DNA of 15,201 bases from CAYYJM01 sp964471755 (GCA_964471755.1 CAYYJM010000150.1:1-15201); one strand, 5' to 3'; positions 1-7,541 are shown, counted from the stretch's first letter. A program made the numbers and translations. The notes: a model not told the origin generated them from the letters alone.

Positions 1-648
1 GGGCCAGCCCCTCGACCACGGCCGTCTTGCCGACGCCGGGTTCGCCGATCAGCACCGGGTTGTTCTTCGTGCGGCGCGAGAGGATCTGAACCACGCGACG
101 GATCTCTTCATCCCGGCCGATGACCGGATCGAGTTTCCCCGCGCTGGCCATCTGGGTCAGATCGCGGCCGTACTTCTCCAGCGACTCGTAGGTCGCCTCG
201 GGATTCTGCGACGTAACGCGCTGACGGCCGTCTTCAAACGATCGCGCGTGACGCCGACTTCACGCAGGATGCGCCCGGCCGGGCCGCTGTCGTCGCAGAG
301 CGTCAGGAGCAAATGCTCGACGGAGACGTAGTCGTCCTTCATCGACTTCGCCTCGTCCTCGGCCTTGAGCAGCAGCTTGTGCAGCCGACCGCTGAGGCCA
401 AGGCCCTCGCTCGACGAACCGCCGGACATGCTGGGCAGACGTTGCAATTCCTGCTCAACCCGGCGTTTCAGAGCATCGAGCGGCACGTTCGCCTTCGCCA
501 GGATCGACGCTGCCAACCCATTCTCTTGTTCGAGCAAGGCGGCGAGCAGGTGTTCGACTTCGATGGCCTGCTGTCCACCGCGCAGGGCCTTGCGCTGGGC
601 TTCGCTCAACGCCTCCTGCGACTTCTGCGTGAACCGCGAAATATCCAT
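1..648 (-). CDS. clpB: ClpB disaggregase, N-terminal part, runs off the window and carries a frameshift
   Basis: ClpB is a hexameric AAA+ ATPase that rescues aggregated proteins in the cytoplasm together with DnaK. The start ATG (648-646) follows a strong GGAGAGGAG ribosome site. Residues 1-139 are the two-repeat Clp N-domain: MDISRFTQKS at the start, then VEHLLAALLE and VSVEHLLLTL. After RLK (232) the frame runs into unrelated sequence and stops near 157. The family sequence resumes in another frame from about 232 down to 1: GRQRVTSQNPEATYE, KYGRDLT, KLDPVIGRDEEIRR, RRTKNNPVL and the Walker A stretch GEPGVGKTA. The two halves are otherwise intact and well conserved, so the break is recent or an assembly error. 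The rest of the gene lies beyond position 1. The family identity is certain; whether the gene is functional is not. Confidence 0.93.
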
Positions 649-735
649 GTACCAGGTCTCCTCTCCTGTGGGATGTGTCGTTCTCCCCGACGACGCAAGA
701 CGGGATGGCAGGGTCGGGGATGTGAGAAAGATCCA

Positions 736-752
736 TGCAAGTTAAGTGCCAG
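736..752 (-). promoter_or_regulatory. Sigma-54 (RpoN)-type promoter for clpB
   Basis: Read on the minus strand the site is CTGGCAC-TTAAC-TTGCA. The -24 GG and -12 GC are separated by exactly 10 bases, and every invariant base of the TGGCAC-N5-TTGCA consensus is present. It lies about 90-100 bases upstream of the clpB ATG and points at it. Transcription would start near 725, leaving a leader of about 75 bases that contains the clpB ribosome site. No CIRCE element and no good sigma-32 promoter were seen in this spacer. The match is seen directly; use of the promoter is inferred. Confidence 0.65.
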
Positions 753-850
753 AGTTCGGACGTTCTTTCAGATTTCGCAACACAGTCCTGTACCTGGAGT
801 TCCCGCCACGTCCCTCGGCGATGCTCGGTCCCCCGATCGCGTTGTGAAGT

Positions 851-878
851 CTGGCCGCTGCCATTATGGCAGAGCCAG
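851..878. promoter_or_regulatory. Long imperfect palindrome, possible activator (enhancer) site for the sigma-54 promoter
   Basis: The core CTGCCAT-T-ATGGCAG (858-872) is a perfect 7-bp inverted repeat around one base. It is flanked by a second matching pair, CTGGC (851-855) and GCCAG (874-878), giving 12 paired bases per arm. The site lies about 125-155 bases upstream of the predicted clpB start point, a usual distance for the enhancer-binding activators that sigma-54 requires. It could instead be an operator for the plus-strand lipoprotein gene at 1028. No protein is identified. Confidence 0.4.
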
Positions 879-977
879 GGCGTCGGCCCGATGCCTCGCT
901 TCCCTGGCCGGATCGAGCAGAACTGGCCTGGACATCCGGGTTAATCTTCAGTAGCTTTATCATCTCAGTCGATATAG

Positions 978-1002
978 GAGCCGGGCAGCGGTTGCCCGGC
1001 TC
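978..1002 (+). promoter_or_regulatory. Stable hairpin 25 bases before the lipoprotein start (5'-leader structure or terminator)
   Basis: GAGCCGGGCA (978-987) and TGCCCGGCTC (993-1002) form a perfect 10-bp stem with a GCGGT loop. On the plus strand it is followed by TTGTTG, a weak U-rich tail. It could end an upstream transcript or sit in the leader of the gene at 1028. The stem is seen directly; its role is unknown. Confidence 0.45.
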
Positions 1003-1027
1003 TTGTTGACTCCTTAAGACGACTATA

Positions 1028-1456
1028 ATGATAAACATTACCAGGTTGGCCAGCCTGCTCTTCCTCGGCACCCTGGCTGGGTGCGGCGGGCAGGGGCAGA
1101 CGGTGGTGCATCCGACGACCGGGCAGGTGTGGGTCGGGACGAAACCAGCGATCCACGCCCGGGTTGTACTCCACCCGCTCGGTGCCGCCGCGAAGGAGGG
1201 CCCCCGCCCGGTCGGGACCGTGGCCGCGGACGGCACCTTTCGCCTGACGACGTTCGCGAAGGACGACGGTGCCCCGGCCGGCGAGTACGCCGTCGCCATT
1301 GCCTGGACCGTCGCCGTGCCGACGAACCGCCCCGACGAGACGGTCACCAAGAATCTGCTGCCCGCCCGCTACGGCAAGCCGGAAACGTCCGGCCTGCGTG
1401 TCGTCGTCGAACCGGGAAAGAACGAACTGCAGCCGTTTCGCCTTGCTGTCCGCTAA
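1028..1456 (+). CDS. Small lipoprotein with carboxypeptidase-regulatory-like beta-sandwich
   Basis: This 142-residue protein begins with a lipoprotein signal peptide: MINITR, a hydrophobic run, then the lipobox LAGC with the lipidated cysteine at residue 19. The rest is one small beta-sandwich of the type common in planctomycete lipoproteins. It has the early pattern GQVWVGTKPAIHARVVLHP, then VAADGTFRLTTF and GAPAGEYAVAIAW, and a C-terminal strand. These proteins are exported to the envelope and have no known biochemical role. The gene sits 21 bases ahead of the DUF1559 gene and is likely cotranscribed with it. No clear Shine-Dalgarno precedes the ATG, but there is an in-frame stop just upstream and no better start. 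A paralogous lipoprotein lies at 14245-14697. Confidence 0.8.
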   Translation: MINITRLASLLFLGTLAGCGGQGQTVVHPTTGQVWVGTKPAIHARVVLHPLGAAAKEGPRPVGTVAADGTFRLTTFAKDDGAPAGEYAVAIAWTVAVPTNRPDETVTKNLLPARYGKPETSGLRVVVEPGKNELQPFRLAVR

Positions 1457-1477
1457 CCTTTATTCGGAGTCCTACCC

Positions 1478-2437
<960 letters not shown>

Positions 2438-2458
2438 GCGGAAACGCGCGTGATTGCC

Positions 2459-2487
2459 TTGCATCTCGGGGCGATCCGCGATACGTT
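2459..2487 (+). promoter_or_regulatory. Weak candidate promoter for the leu leader and leuA
   Basis: TTGCAT (2459-2464) and TACGTT (2482-2487) are separated by 17 bases and lie just upstream of the leader ribosome site (2501-2507). Each hexamer matches the housekeeping consensus at only about three of six bases, so the spacing and position carry most of the weight. Confidence 0.25.
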
Positions 2488-2515
2488 AGTAGTAATTGGG
2501 AAAGGAGAACGGCCC

Positions 2516-2614
2516 TTGGCCCGTCGCGTCATCAGCCTTCGGCTCGGATTGCTTCTGGACCTGTCCCTGCTTCGGGACAGTGCCCCGGGGTTTCCGTTGC
2601 ACGCTGGCTGGTAG
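2516..2614 (+). CDS. leuL: Leucine-rich leader peptide controlling leuA (leuL-like)
   Basis: This 32-codon frame starts at TTG 2516, 8 bases after an AAAGGAG ribosome site (2501-2507), and stops at TAG 2612-2614. Its product begins MARRVISLRLGLLLDLSLLR. Nine of 32 residues are leucine, and eight of these fall between residues 8 and 19, including LLL and LL runs, using the codons CTT, CTC, TTG and CTG. It ends upstream of mutually exclusive hairpins and the leuA start. By the established logic of amino-acid attenuators, slow translation of the leucine codons would report leucyl-tRNA shortage. The peptide itself needs no function. The frame, ribosome site and hairpins are seen; the regulation is inferred. 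The symbol is given by analogy with enterobacterial leuL, not by sequence similarity. Confidence 0.78.
   Translation: MARRVISLRLGLLLDLSLLRDSAPGFPLHAGW
2561..2580 (+). promoter_or_regulatory. Pause-type hairpin within the leucine codons of the leader
   Basis: CTGTCCC (2561-2567) pairs perfectly with GGGACAG (2574-2580) around a six-base loop. It covers the end of the leucine codon cluster and ends just before the first antiterminator strand. It corresponds in position to the 1:2 hairpin of classical attenuators, though it does not use the antiterminator strand itself. Confidence 0.5.
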
Positions 2615-2646
2615 CCACCTTCCCGTGCCGACAGCAACCCCGGGGC
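2582..2646 (+). promoter_or_regulatory. Antiterminator of the leuA attenuator
   Basis: GCCCCGGGGTT (2582-2592) is perfectly complementary to AACCCCGGGGC (2636-2646). The region between them adds further pairs: GCACG (2599-2603) with CGTGC (2624-2628), and GGCT with AGCC around GGT. This long structure uses the left arm of the downstream terminator, so the two cannot form together. A ribosome stalled at the leucine codons would leave the first strand free to form it. A ribosome that reaches the TAG would cover that strand. Confidence 0.72.
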
Positions 2647-2667
2647 CTTGAGGTCCCGGGGTTTTTT
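2636..2667 (+). terminator. Intrinsic terminator of the leuA attenuator
   Basis: AACCCCGGGGCC (2636-2647) and GGTCCCGGGGTT (2652-2663) make a 12-bp stem with one G-U pair and a TTGA loop, followed by a run of T ending at 2667. It lies 23 bases before the leuA ATG, with no gene ending here other than the leader frame. That position is expected for an attenuator and not for a gene-end terminator. Confidence 0.85.
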
Positions 2668-2690
2668 CGTTCGTGTCCCTGGAGTCTACC

Positions 2691-4286
2691 ATGACCGGTT
2701 CAAGTAATCGCCTGATCGTCTTCGATACCACGTTGCGCGATGGTGAGCAGTCCCCCGGCTGCAGCATGAACCTGGCCGAGAAGCTCCAGGTCGCCCACGG
2801 TCTGAAGGACCTCGGCGTGGACGTCATCGAGGCCGGCTTCCCGATCGCCTCGCCGGGCGACTTCGAGGCCGTCCAGGCCATCGCCCGCCAGGTTCAGGGG
2901 CCGGCCATCTGTGGCCTGGCTCGCTGTAACTCCGCTGACATCGAACGCGCCTGGCAGGCCCTCAAGGACGCGGCCCATCCCCGCATCCACGTCTTCCTGG
3001 CGACCAGTGCCATCCATCGCGAGTTCAAGCTCAAGATGGCCCGCGAGGAGATCATTCGCCGGGCCGTCGAGGGAGTCAGACTCGCCCGCTCGCTGTGTGA
3101 GGACGTCGAGTTCTCGCCGGAGGACGCCTCACGCACCGAACTCGATTTCCTGGCCGAGGTCGTCGAGAAAACGATCGAGGCCGGGGCGACGACACTGAAC
3201 ATCCCCGACACGGTCGGCTACGCCGTGCCGAGCCACTACGCGGCGATCATCGCCTATCTGAAGAAGAACGTCCGCGGCGCGGATCGGGTCATCTTCAGCG
3301 TCCACTGCCACGACGATCTCGGCCTGGCGGTGGCGAACAGTCTCGCCGCCGTCGGCGAGGGAGCGCGGCAGATCGAGTGTACCATCAACGGCATCGGTGA
3401 GCGGGCCGGCAACTGCGCCCTGGAAGAGGCCGTCATGGCCATCCGGACGCGCAACGACCACTACCACCTCGAGTGCGGCATCAACACGCGCAAGCTGGTG
3501 CCGATGAGCCGGCTCGTCTCGCACGTCACCGGCATGACCGTGCAGCGGAACAAGGCCATCGTCGGCCAGAACGCCTTCGCTCACGAATCGGGCATCCACC
3601 AGGACGGCATGCTCAAGGAGCGCTCGACGTACGAGATCATGAATCCCGAGGACGTCGGTCTGCTCCGAACCGATCTGGTCCTGGGCAAACACAGTGGCCG
3701 ACACGCGCTGAAGCAGCGTATCACCGATCTCGGCTACGTCCTGACGCCGGAACAGCTCGATCGGGTCTTTGATGCGTTCAAGGCCCTGGCTGACCGGAAG
3801 AAGGTGATCTACGACGCCGACATCGAGGCCCTGGCCGAGTCGCAGATCCACAGCGGGCCGGCCGTCTGGACGCTGGAGGCGGTGACCTGCAACGCCGGCT
3901 CGGCGACGATCCCGATGGCGGCCGTCTGCCTCTGGCACCGCGATGGCGAAATCCACAAGGACGCCAGCCTGGGCGACGGCCCGATCGACGCCGTCTTCAA
4001 GGCGATCGAGCGAATCACTGGCATCGAGGTGCAGCTGAAGGACTTCCGCATCCGGGCGGTGACCGGTGGCGAGGATGCCCAGGGCGAGGCCCACATCGAG
4101 GCGGAATACGGCGAGAAGAGCTACGCCGGCCGGGCGGTCAGCACCGACATCATCGAGGCCAGCGCCCTGGCCTTCCTCCAGGTCATCAACCGGATCGCGC
4201 TGCGCAAGTCGCTCAGCGAGAGTCGGGTTCTGCCGACGGCTCCGCTGACCGTGCAGCCGGCGACGGAACAGTCGGCCGCCACCTGA
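2691..4286 (+). CDS. leuA: 2-isopropylmalate synthase
   Basis: LeuA condenses acetyl-CoA with 2-ketoisovalerate, the first committed step of leucine synthesis, in the cytoplasm. The 531-residue protein has the complete HMGL-like barrel: DTTLRDGEQSPG at 12-23 with catalytic R16 and metal ligand D17, the metal-binding HCHDD with H205 and H207, and GIGERAGN with ligand N241. The linker signature HESGIHQDG follows at 298-306, with GKHSGRHAL at 332-340. Residues from about 385 to 510 form the C-terminal LeuA regulatory domain, where leucine binds for feedback inhibition. I chose ATG 2691, 6 bases after GGAG, over the in-frame GTG at 2673, which has no ribosome site and lies right against the terminator T-run. 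The leader upstream indicates control by leucine supply as well. Confidence 0.97.
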   Translation: MTGSSNRLIVFDTTLRDGEQSPGCSMNLAEKLQVAHGLKDLGVDVIEAGFPIASPGDFEAVQAIARQVQGPAICGLARCNSADIERAWQALKDAAHPRIHVFLATSAIHREFKLKMAREEIIRRAVEGVRLARSLCEDVEFSPEDASRTELDFLAEVVEKTIEAGATTLNIPDTVGYAVPSHYAAIIAYLKKNVRGADRVIFSVHCHDDLGLAVANSLAAVGEGARQIECTINGIGERAGNCALEEAVMAIRTRNDHYHLECGINTRKLVPMSRLVSHVTGMTVQRNKAIVGQNAFAHESGIHQDGMLKERSTYEIMNPEDVGLLRTDLVLGKHSGRHALKQRITDLGYVLTPEQLDRVFDAFKALADRKKVIYDADIEALAESQIHSGPAVWTLEAVTCNAGSATIPMAAVCLWHRDGEIHKDASLGDGPIDAVFKAIERITGIEVQLKDFRIRAVTGGEDAQGEAHIEAEYGEKSYAGRAVSTDIIEASALAFLQVINRIALRKSLSESRVLPTAPLTVQPATEQSAAT

Positions 4287-4366
4287 CAGCCGACTCGTCG
4301 CGAACCTGGTCGGAACCGTGGGTGTCCTTCCTGTGCAGTATCGCTCACTGCCCAGGGAGGCAACCC

Positions 4367-4732
4367 ATGAGTATGACCACCACAACCCCTCAAAAGCTGA
4401 TCCGCCGGACGGACCCGACGCCGACACCGGGCGAGGAGCAGGCTGGCCTGTGGGGCTACCGCCTGGGCCAGGCTCTGGTTCTCACCCTGTTTCTCTCGGT
4501 GGTGGCGGTCGCCTTGGCCGTCGGTCTGGGCTGGACGACCTGGGACCGAATCGAGGCCCTGGCTCCGATCCTGCATCGGGTCGCCGCCAGCGTCTGGGGC
4601 CTGAGTCTGCTCGGCCTGATCCTGACCGTCATCGCCCTGTCGGAGTATGGTCCGAAGCGGCGTTCGCTCATCGCCCTGCTGCTGCACGCTCTGCTGGCGA
4701 TCGGCCCGGTCATCGCCATGCTGCTGACGTAA
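4367..4732 (+). CDS. Small membrane protein of unknown function
   Basis: This 121-residue protein has a polar N-terminus of about 35 residues (MSMTTTTPQK, then charged and proline-rich) and three predicted membrane helices. The helices are near LVLTLFLSVVAVALAVGLGW, VWGLSLLGLILTVIAL and LIALLLHALLAIGPVIAMLL. A charged EYGPKRRS loop separates the last two. I recognise no family. The start ATG follows AGGGAGG (4354-4360) at 6 bases and is clearly better than the in-frame GTG at 4322. It is 80 bases downstream of leuA and could be on the same transcript, but nothing links it to leucine synthesis. Confidence 0.75.
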   Translation: MSMTTTTPQKLIRRTDPTPTPGEEQAGLWGYRLGQALVLTLFLSVVAVALAVGLGWTTWDRIEALAPILHRVAASVWGLSLLGLILTVIALSEYGPKRRSLIALLLHALLAIGPVIAMLLT

Positions 4733-4738
4733 ACAGAA

Positions 4739-4763
4739 CGCCCCCTGCGAGCCGCAGGGGGCG
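4739..4763. terminator. Hairpin terminator between convergent genes
   Basis: CGCCCCCTGCG (4739-4749) and CGCAGGGGGCG (4753-4763) form a perfect 11-bp stem with a three-base loop. It sits between the ends of the membrane protein gene (plus) and the thioredoxin-like gene (minus). The T-tracts are poor on both sides, so its strength is uncertain, but its position suits a two-way terminator. Confidence 0.7.
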
Positions 4764-4783
4764 GTCGCCATTTCCGGTCGCGA

Positions 4784-6106
4784 CTACTTCTTCGGTTCGG
4801 CTCCAAAGTATCCGGTCCGAGGCGCGATGTACGCCGGGTTACCGCCGGGCGGGATGCGATCGGTCGGCGAGTCGCCGGCCAACTCCAGCGCGAAGCCGAA
4901 CGGTGAGCTGCCGGGTCGCTCGCTGAACATGCTCTTGCCGTTGGCATCGCCCCAGCGGCCCCAGACCTCGCCGGGAGCGACCACGTCGAAGCGCACGAAG
5001 CGCTCCTTCTTCCGGTCGTACTCGATGATGCCGTGTAACGCTGTGCGGAAGCCCATGCCGAGCGGCCCGTTCGGTGTCGTCGCCTTCGCCGGGTCGAAGG
5101 TCGTGCCGGTGTGGATGAAGCCGACCAGACGCATCTTGATTCGCTCCGGTGTCACGTCGTCCACGATCAGCTCGGCCCGAGCCTCGCGCACGTTGTTCTT
5201 GCTGACGACACCTCCCTCGCTCGTCGTCGCCCGTTGGGGCGTCAGATGGAACCGGGCCAGTCGCTCGGCAAACCACGGAGCCACGGCGACCGTCTTTCCC
5301 TTGCTCGGCTCTGTCGGCACGAGTGACTTCGCCTCGTCAGCCGTGATCCACAGGTACTCGGTGTTCGGTTCGAGGAAGAGGGCCCAGGGGTTGCGTCCCT
5401 CGGCTCCGAGCTTGATCAGCGGGAAGTCCTCGCCGGTGGCGTGGCGCAGTTTGCCGCCTTCGCCCTGAGCCAGGAAGCGGGCATGCACCCGCAGGACCAG
5501 GCCGCCGGCCGGTGGCGATGGGATTAGACGCTCCTCCGGCTTGAGGTCCGGCACCTGGACCGCGCCCGGCTTCCGCTCGGACTCCGGCAGTTTGGCGAAC
5601 GCCTCCAGCACCTTCGCCGACGGTGCATGGCCGAGCCTCTTGCCACTGGCCGAGATGCAGGTCATGTAGCCGCTGCTGGTGACCCAGTGTTTGTCGATGC
5701 CGGCACTGCGAAGGAACTCGCCCTCGGGACCCTTGGCCCGGCAGGTCCAGGTGGGCACCGCCGCGGCGACGAAGTTTTCACGGATGAGCTTGATGGTCGC
5801 GTCGTTCCAGAAGGTGACCCCACGGGTCACACCGCGTCCCGCCGTTCAGCAACCGGCCGGCGGAGCGCCGCCGCTGCCGGCCATGAGGAAGAGCGGCTTG
5901 CCTTCCGCGGCCGCCTTCTGGCGAGCCTCCCAGACGTTGGGGTAGTAGTCGATCTCCATCCAGCGCGACTCGCCGGCCTGCGGCTTGATGAGCGTGTGCA
6001 GTTTCTCGATCTGTGCAGTCGATAGCGGAGCGGTCCTGTCGTCGGCGGCCAGGGTGAGCCCTGCGACGACGCAGCAGGAGAGAGCCAGGAAGGCTCGATG
6101 ACGCAT
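4784..6106 (-). CDS. Secreted thioredoxin-like protein, candidate selenoprotein (in-frame TGA at codon 87)
   Basis: Read through one TGA, this is a single 440-residue frame. It starts at ATG 6106 (GGAGG 8 bases upstream) with a Sec signal peptide, MRHRAFLALSCCVVAGLTLA, so it acts outside the cytoplasmic membrane. Residues 55-125 resemble a thioredoxin-like fold: W-x-EIDYYPNVWEARQKAAAEGKPLFLMAG, then the putative redox site GGAPPAGC followed by TGA (5848-5846), then FWNDATIKLIRENFVAAAVPTW, the usual helix and strand. C86 plus codon 87 would be a Cys-Sec pair. The remaining ~300 residues are unassigned. The frame is the same on both sides of the TGA and the sequence is coherent, which argues against a frameshift. 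A hairpin with a bulged U and G-rich loop follows the TGA. The alternative is a simple nonsense mutation or a sequencing error. The GTG at 5830 lies inside the hairpin and would omit both signal peptide and redox site. Confidence 0.65.
5811..5848 (-). promoter_or_regulatory. Candidate bacterial SECIS element downstream of the in-frame TGA
   Basis: After the TGA (5848-5846), GTGACC (5830-5825) pairs with GGTCAC (5819-5814) around the loop CGTGG. One more G-C pair and a G-U pair form below it if a single U (5831) is bulged. The bulged U is the 15th base after TGA, and loop G residues are the 25th and 26th. Bacterial SECIS hairpins need a loop with adjacent G residues about 16-37 bases after UGA, and the E. 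coli fdhF element also has a bulged U at about this place. The pairing is seen; SelB recognition is inferred. Confidence 0.5.
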
Positions 6107-6219
6107 GGGATTATCCTCCAGCGGGGGGCAGCCGGACCCTCACGGCCCGACCGCTCCAGATTGCGGCGGACATCCCGGACTGTCAACCGATTTTCCGTCC
6201 GGTGCCCCGGATCCCCGGA

Positions 6220-7371
6220 TCAGGGCCGCTTCGGGAAACCGCCATTCCTGGTGCGACCGCCGAAGCCGCCGAAGCCGCCGAAGCCGCGCGGGCCCCTGTC
6301 GTCCGGCTTCTTCTCCGTGGTGATCGAGGGACCAGTCGGCGCGAGGTCGGCGAGGCGGTCGGCATTCTCGGTGTACCAGAGGACCTCGTTCGGCGTGAGC
6401 AGGCCATCGGCGTTGCGATCCTGCTTGCGGAACTCGGAGGATTCCTTCTCGCCGGCGCGCCATTCGACCAGACTGATCTGGGCATCGCCGTCCGTGTTCA
6501 GTTCCTTGAACCAGGTCGGCAGTTTCTCCGGCAGATTATCGGCCCGGATGACGACCGGCTTCTCGGGAAAGATCGGCCCGATTGGGATGACCAGTTCGCG
6601 GGCCTTGCGAAGGGCCTTGAATTCCTCGAACAAGCGGTGTTCCTCCTCGCGGACCCGGCGTTCCTGTTCGCGCTCGTCGTGTCGGTTCTTCATGTAGGCC
6701 AGCCACTCGGGTTCCTCGACGAGTTTGTTCCGGTTCGTGTCCCACTTCTCCAGGGCGTGGCGGACGTCGCTCCGGCGGTACTCGTGTTCGTCGAGGGCCT
6801 TGCTCCGGTCCTCATCCATGCGCTCGAAGTAGCTCTTGGCCTCTCCCTCGTCGAAGGGTCGGGGCTGGAAGCCGGTCGGCTGCGGTGTCTTGCTGTCCTG
6901 GTTGGTAGCGCTGGTAGCGGTCTTCTCGCCGCTGGAGGGAGCTGCCGGGGGCGGACTGCCTGGCCCTCTGCCGAAACTGCCAGGGCCGGGACCGCTCGGA
7001 GGTGCCCCCTGGTTCGGTGGGCCCTGTCCCCGAAAGCCGCCGAAGCCGCGCTGCTTCATGCGTTCCTCCATCTGCGGGGCGGCGACCTTGGCCCAGAAGT
7101 CGGCGAATTGAGTCTTCGTCAATTTACCGTTGGCGATGCCGACCTTGGCGGCGTAGGCCTTCATCTTGGTCGACATCTCGGGGTCCATCCGACTCTGGAC
7201 CTTGTCGATGACCAGCTCGTCGGTGGTGCCCTGAGCGCGAGCGTACCGGCTGAAAAAGTTGTCGGGGTTCTTCAGGTCGAACCCGCCGAACTGAGCCTGG
7301 CCGTCGCTTCCGGTCATCGTCAGGACCACGAAGGAGAGAACGCCGAAGCCCACGAGGGAATGTAACCGCAT
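6220..7371 (-). CDS. Secreted EF-hand protein with Pro/Gly-rich linker
   Basis: This 383-residue exported protein has a signal peptide (residues 1 to about 26, LVGFGVLSFVVLTMTGSDGQAQ) and a helical N-terminal region to about 105. A Gly/Pro/Ser-rich linker follows (about 108-170), then two pairs of EF-hand loops. Loop 1 has D186, D188, S190, D194 and E197. Loop 2 has D211, N213, N215, E219 and E222. Loop 3 has N292, D294, D296, Q298, S300 and E303. Loop 4 has D318, N320, D322, L324, T326 and E329. A highly charged helix (about 228-260) separates the pairs. The tail is glycine-rich with GFGGFGGFGG. Calcium binding is likely from the loops; the role is unknown. ATG 7371 has GGAGG 8 bases upstream, while the ATG at 7425 has no ribosome site and would spoil the signal peptide. 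It lies 113 bases upstream of the thioredoxin-like gene on the same strand. Confidence 0.87.
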   Translation of the reverse strand: MRLHSLVGFGVLSFVVLTMTGSDGQAQFGGFDLKNPDNFFSRYARAQGTTDELVIDKVQSRMDPEMSTKMKAYAAKVGIANGKLTKTQFADFWAKVAAPQMEERMKQRGFGGFRGQGPPNQGAPPSGPGPGSFGRGPGSPPPAAPSSGEKTATSATNQDSKTPQPTGFQPRPFDEGEAKSYFERMDEDRSKALDEHEYRRSDVRHALEKWDTNRNKLVEEPEWLAYMKNRHDEREQERRVREEEHRLFEEFKALRKARELVIPIGPIFPEKPVVIRADNLPEKLPTWFKELNTDGDAQISLVEWRAGEKESSEFRKQDRNADGLLTPNEVLWYTENADRLADLAPTGPSITTEKKPDDRGPRGFGGFGGFGGRTRNGGFPKRP

Positions 7372-7541
7372 CTGAAAATCCTCCGAACGAGGAAGTGGAG
7401 GGGTTCGATTCCGGGGCGCATTCAAGTATTGAACACGAGATACTCACCGGAGTCTAACCGAATATGAGAACCAGCCGCCTGGAACCGGAAGGGACACCGG
7501 CATAAACTGACCCGAAACGAGGCTCCAACAGGGGGGATGAC

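Larger units (their letters stand above)
649..1027. other. 379-base divergent spacer between clpB and the lipoprotein gene
   Basis: The spacer holds the clpB leader and ribosome site (649-725), the sigma-54-type promoter (736-752), a palindrome (851-878) and a stable hairpin (978-1002). Open frames crossing it have no family resemblance and no ribosome site, so I see no protein gene. No tRNA or known riboswitch was recognised. The stretch 753-850 shows nothing I can name. Confidence 0.6.

Noticed and set aside
649..760. CIRCE (HrcA) operator for clpB
   Set aside because: No TTAGCACTC-N9-GAGTGCTAA-like inverted repeat is present in the spacer.
2590..2650. T-box riboswitch ahead of leuA
   Set aside because: The conserved T-box antiterminator sequence (GGTGGNACCGCG) is absent, and the Leu-rich frame with a ribosome site explains the hairpins better.
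2673..2690. GTG 2673 as the leuA start
   Set aside because: It has no ribosome site and would add six residues starting just after the terminator T-run; ATG 2691 has GGAG at proper spacing and gives the usual LeuA N-terminus.
5830..5830. GTG 5830 as the true start of a separate minus-strand gene
   Set aside because: It lies inside the SECIS-like hairpin, has only a poor ribosome site, and would produce an exported-family protein lacking its signal peptide and redox site.
6262..6293. Short tandem repeat as a possible repeat array or CRISPR
   Set aside because: It encodes the GFGGFGG tail of the EF-hand protein; nine-base units without spacers are low-complexity coding sequence.
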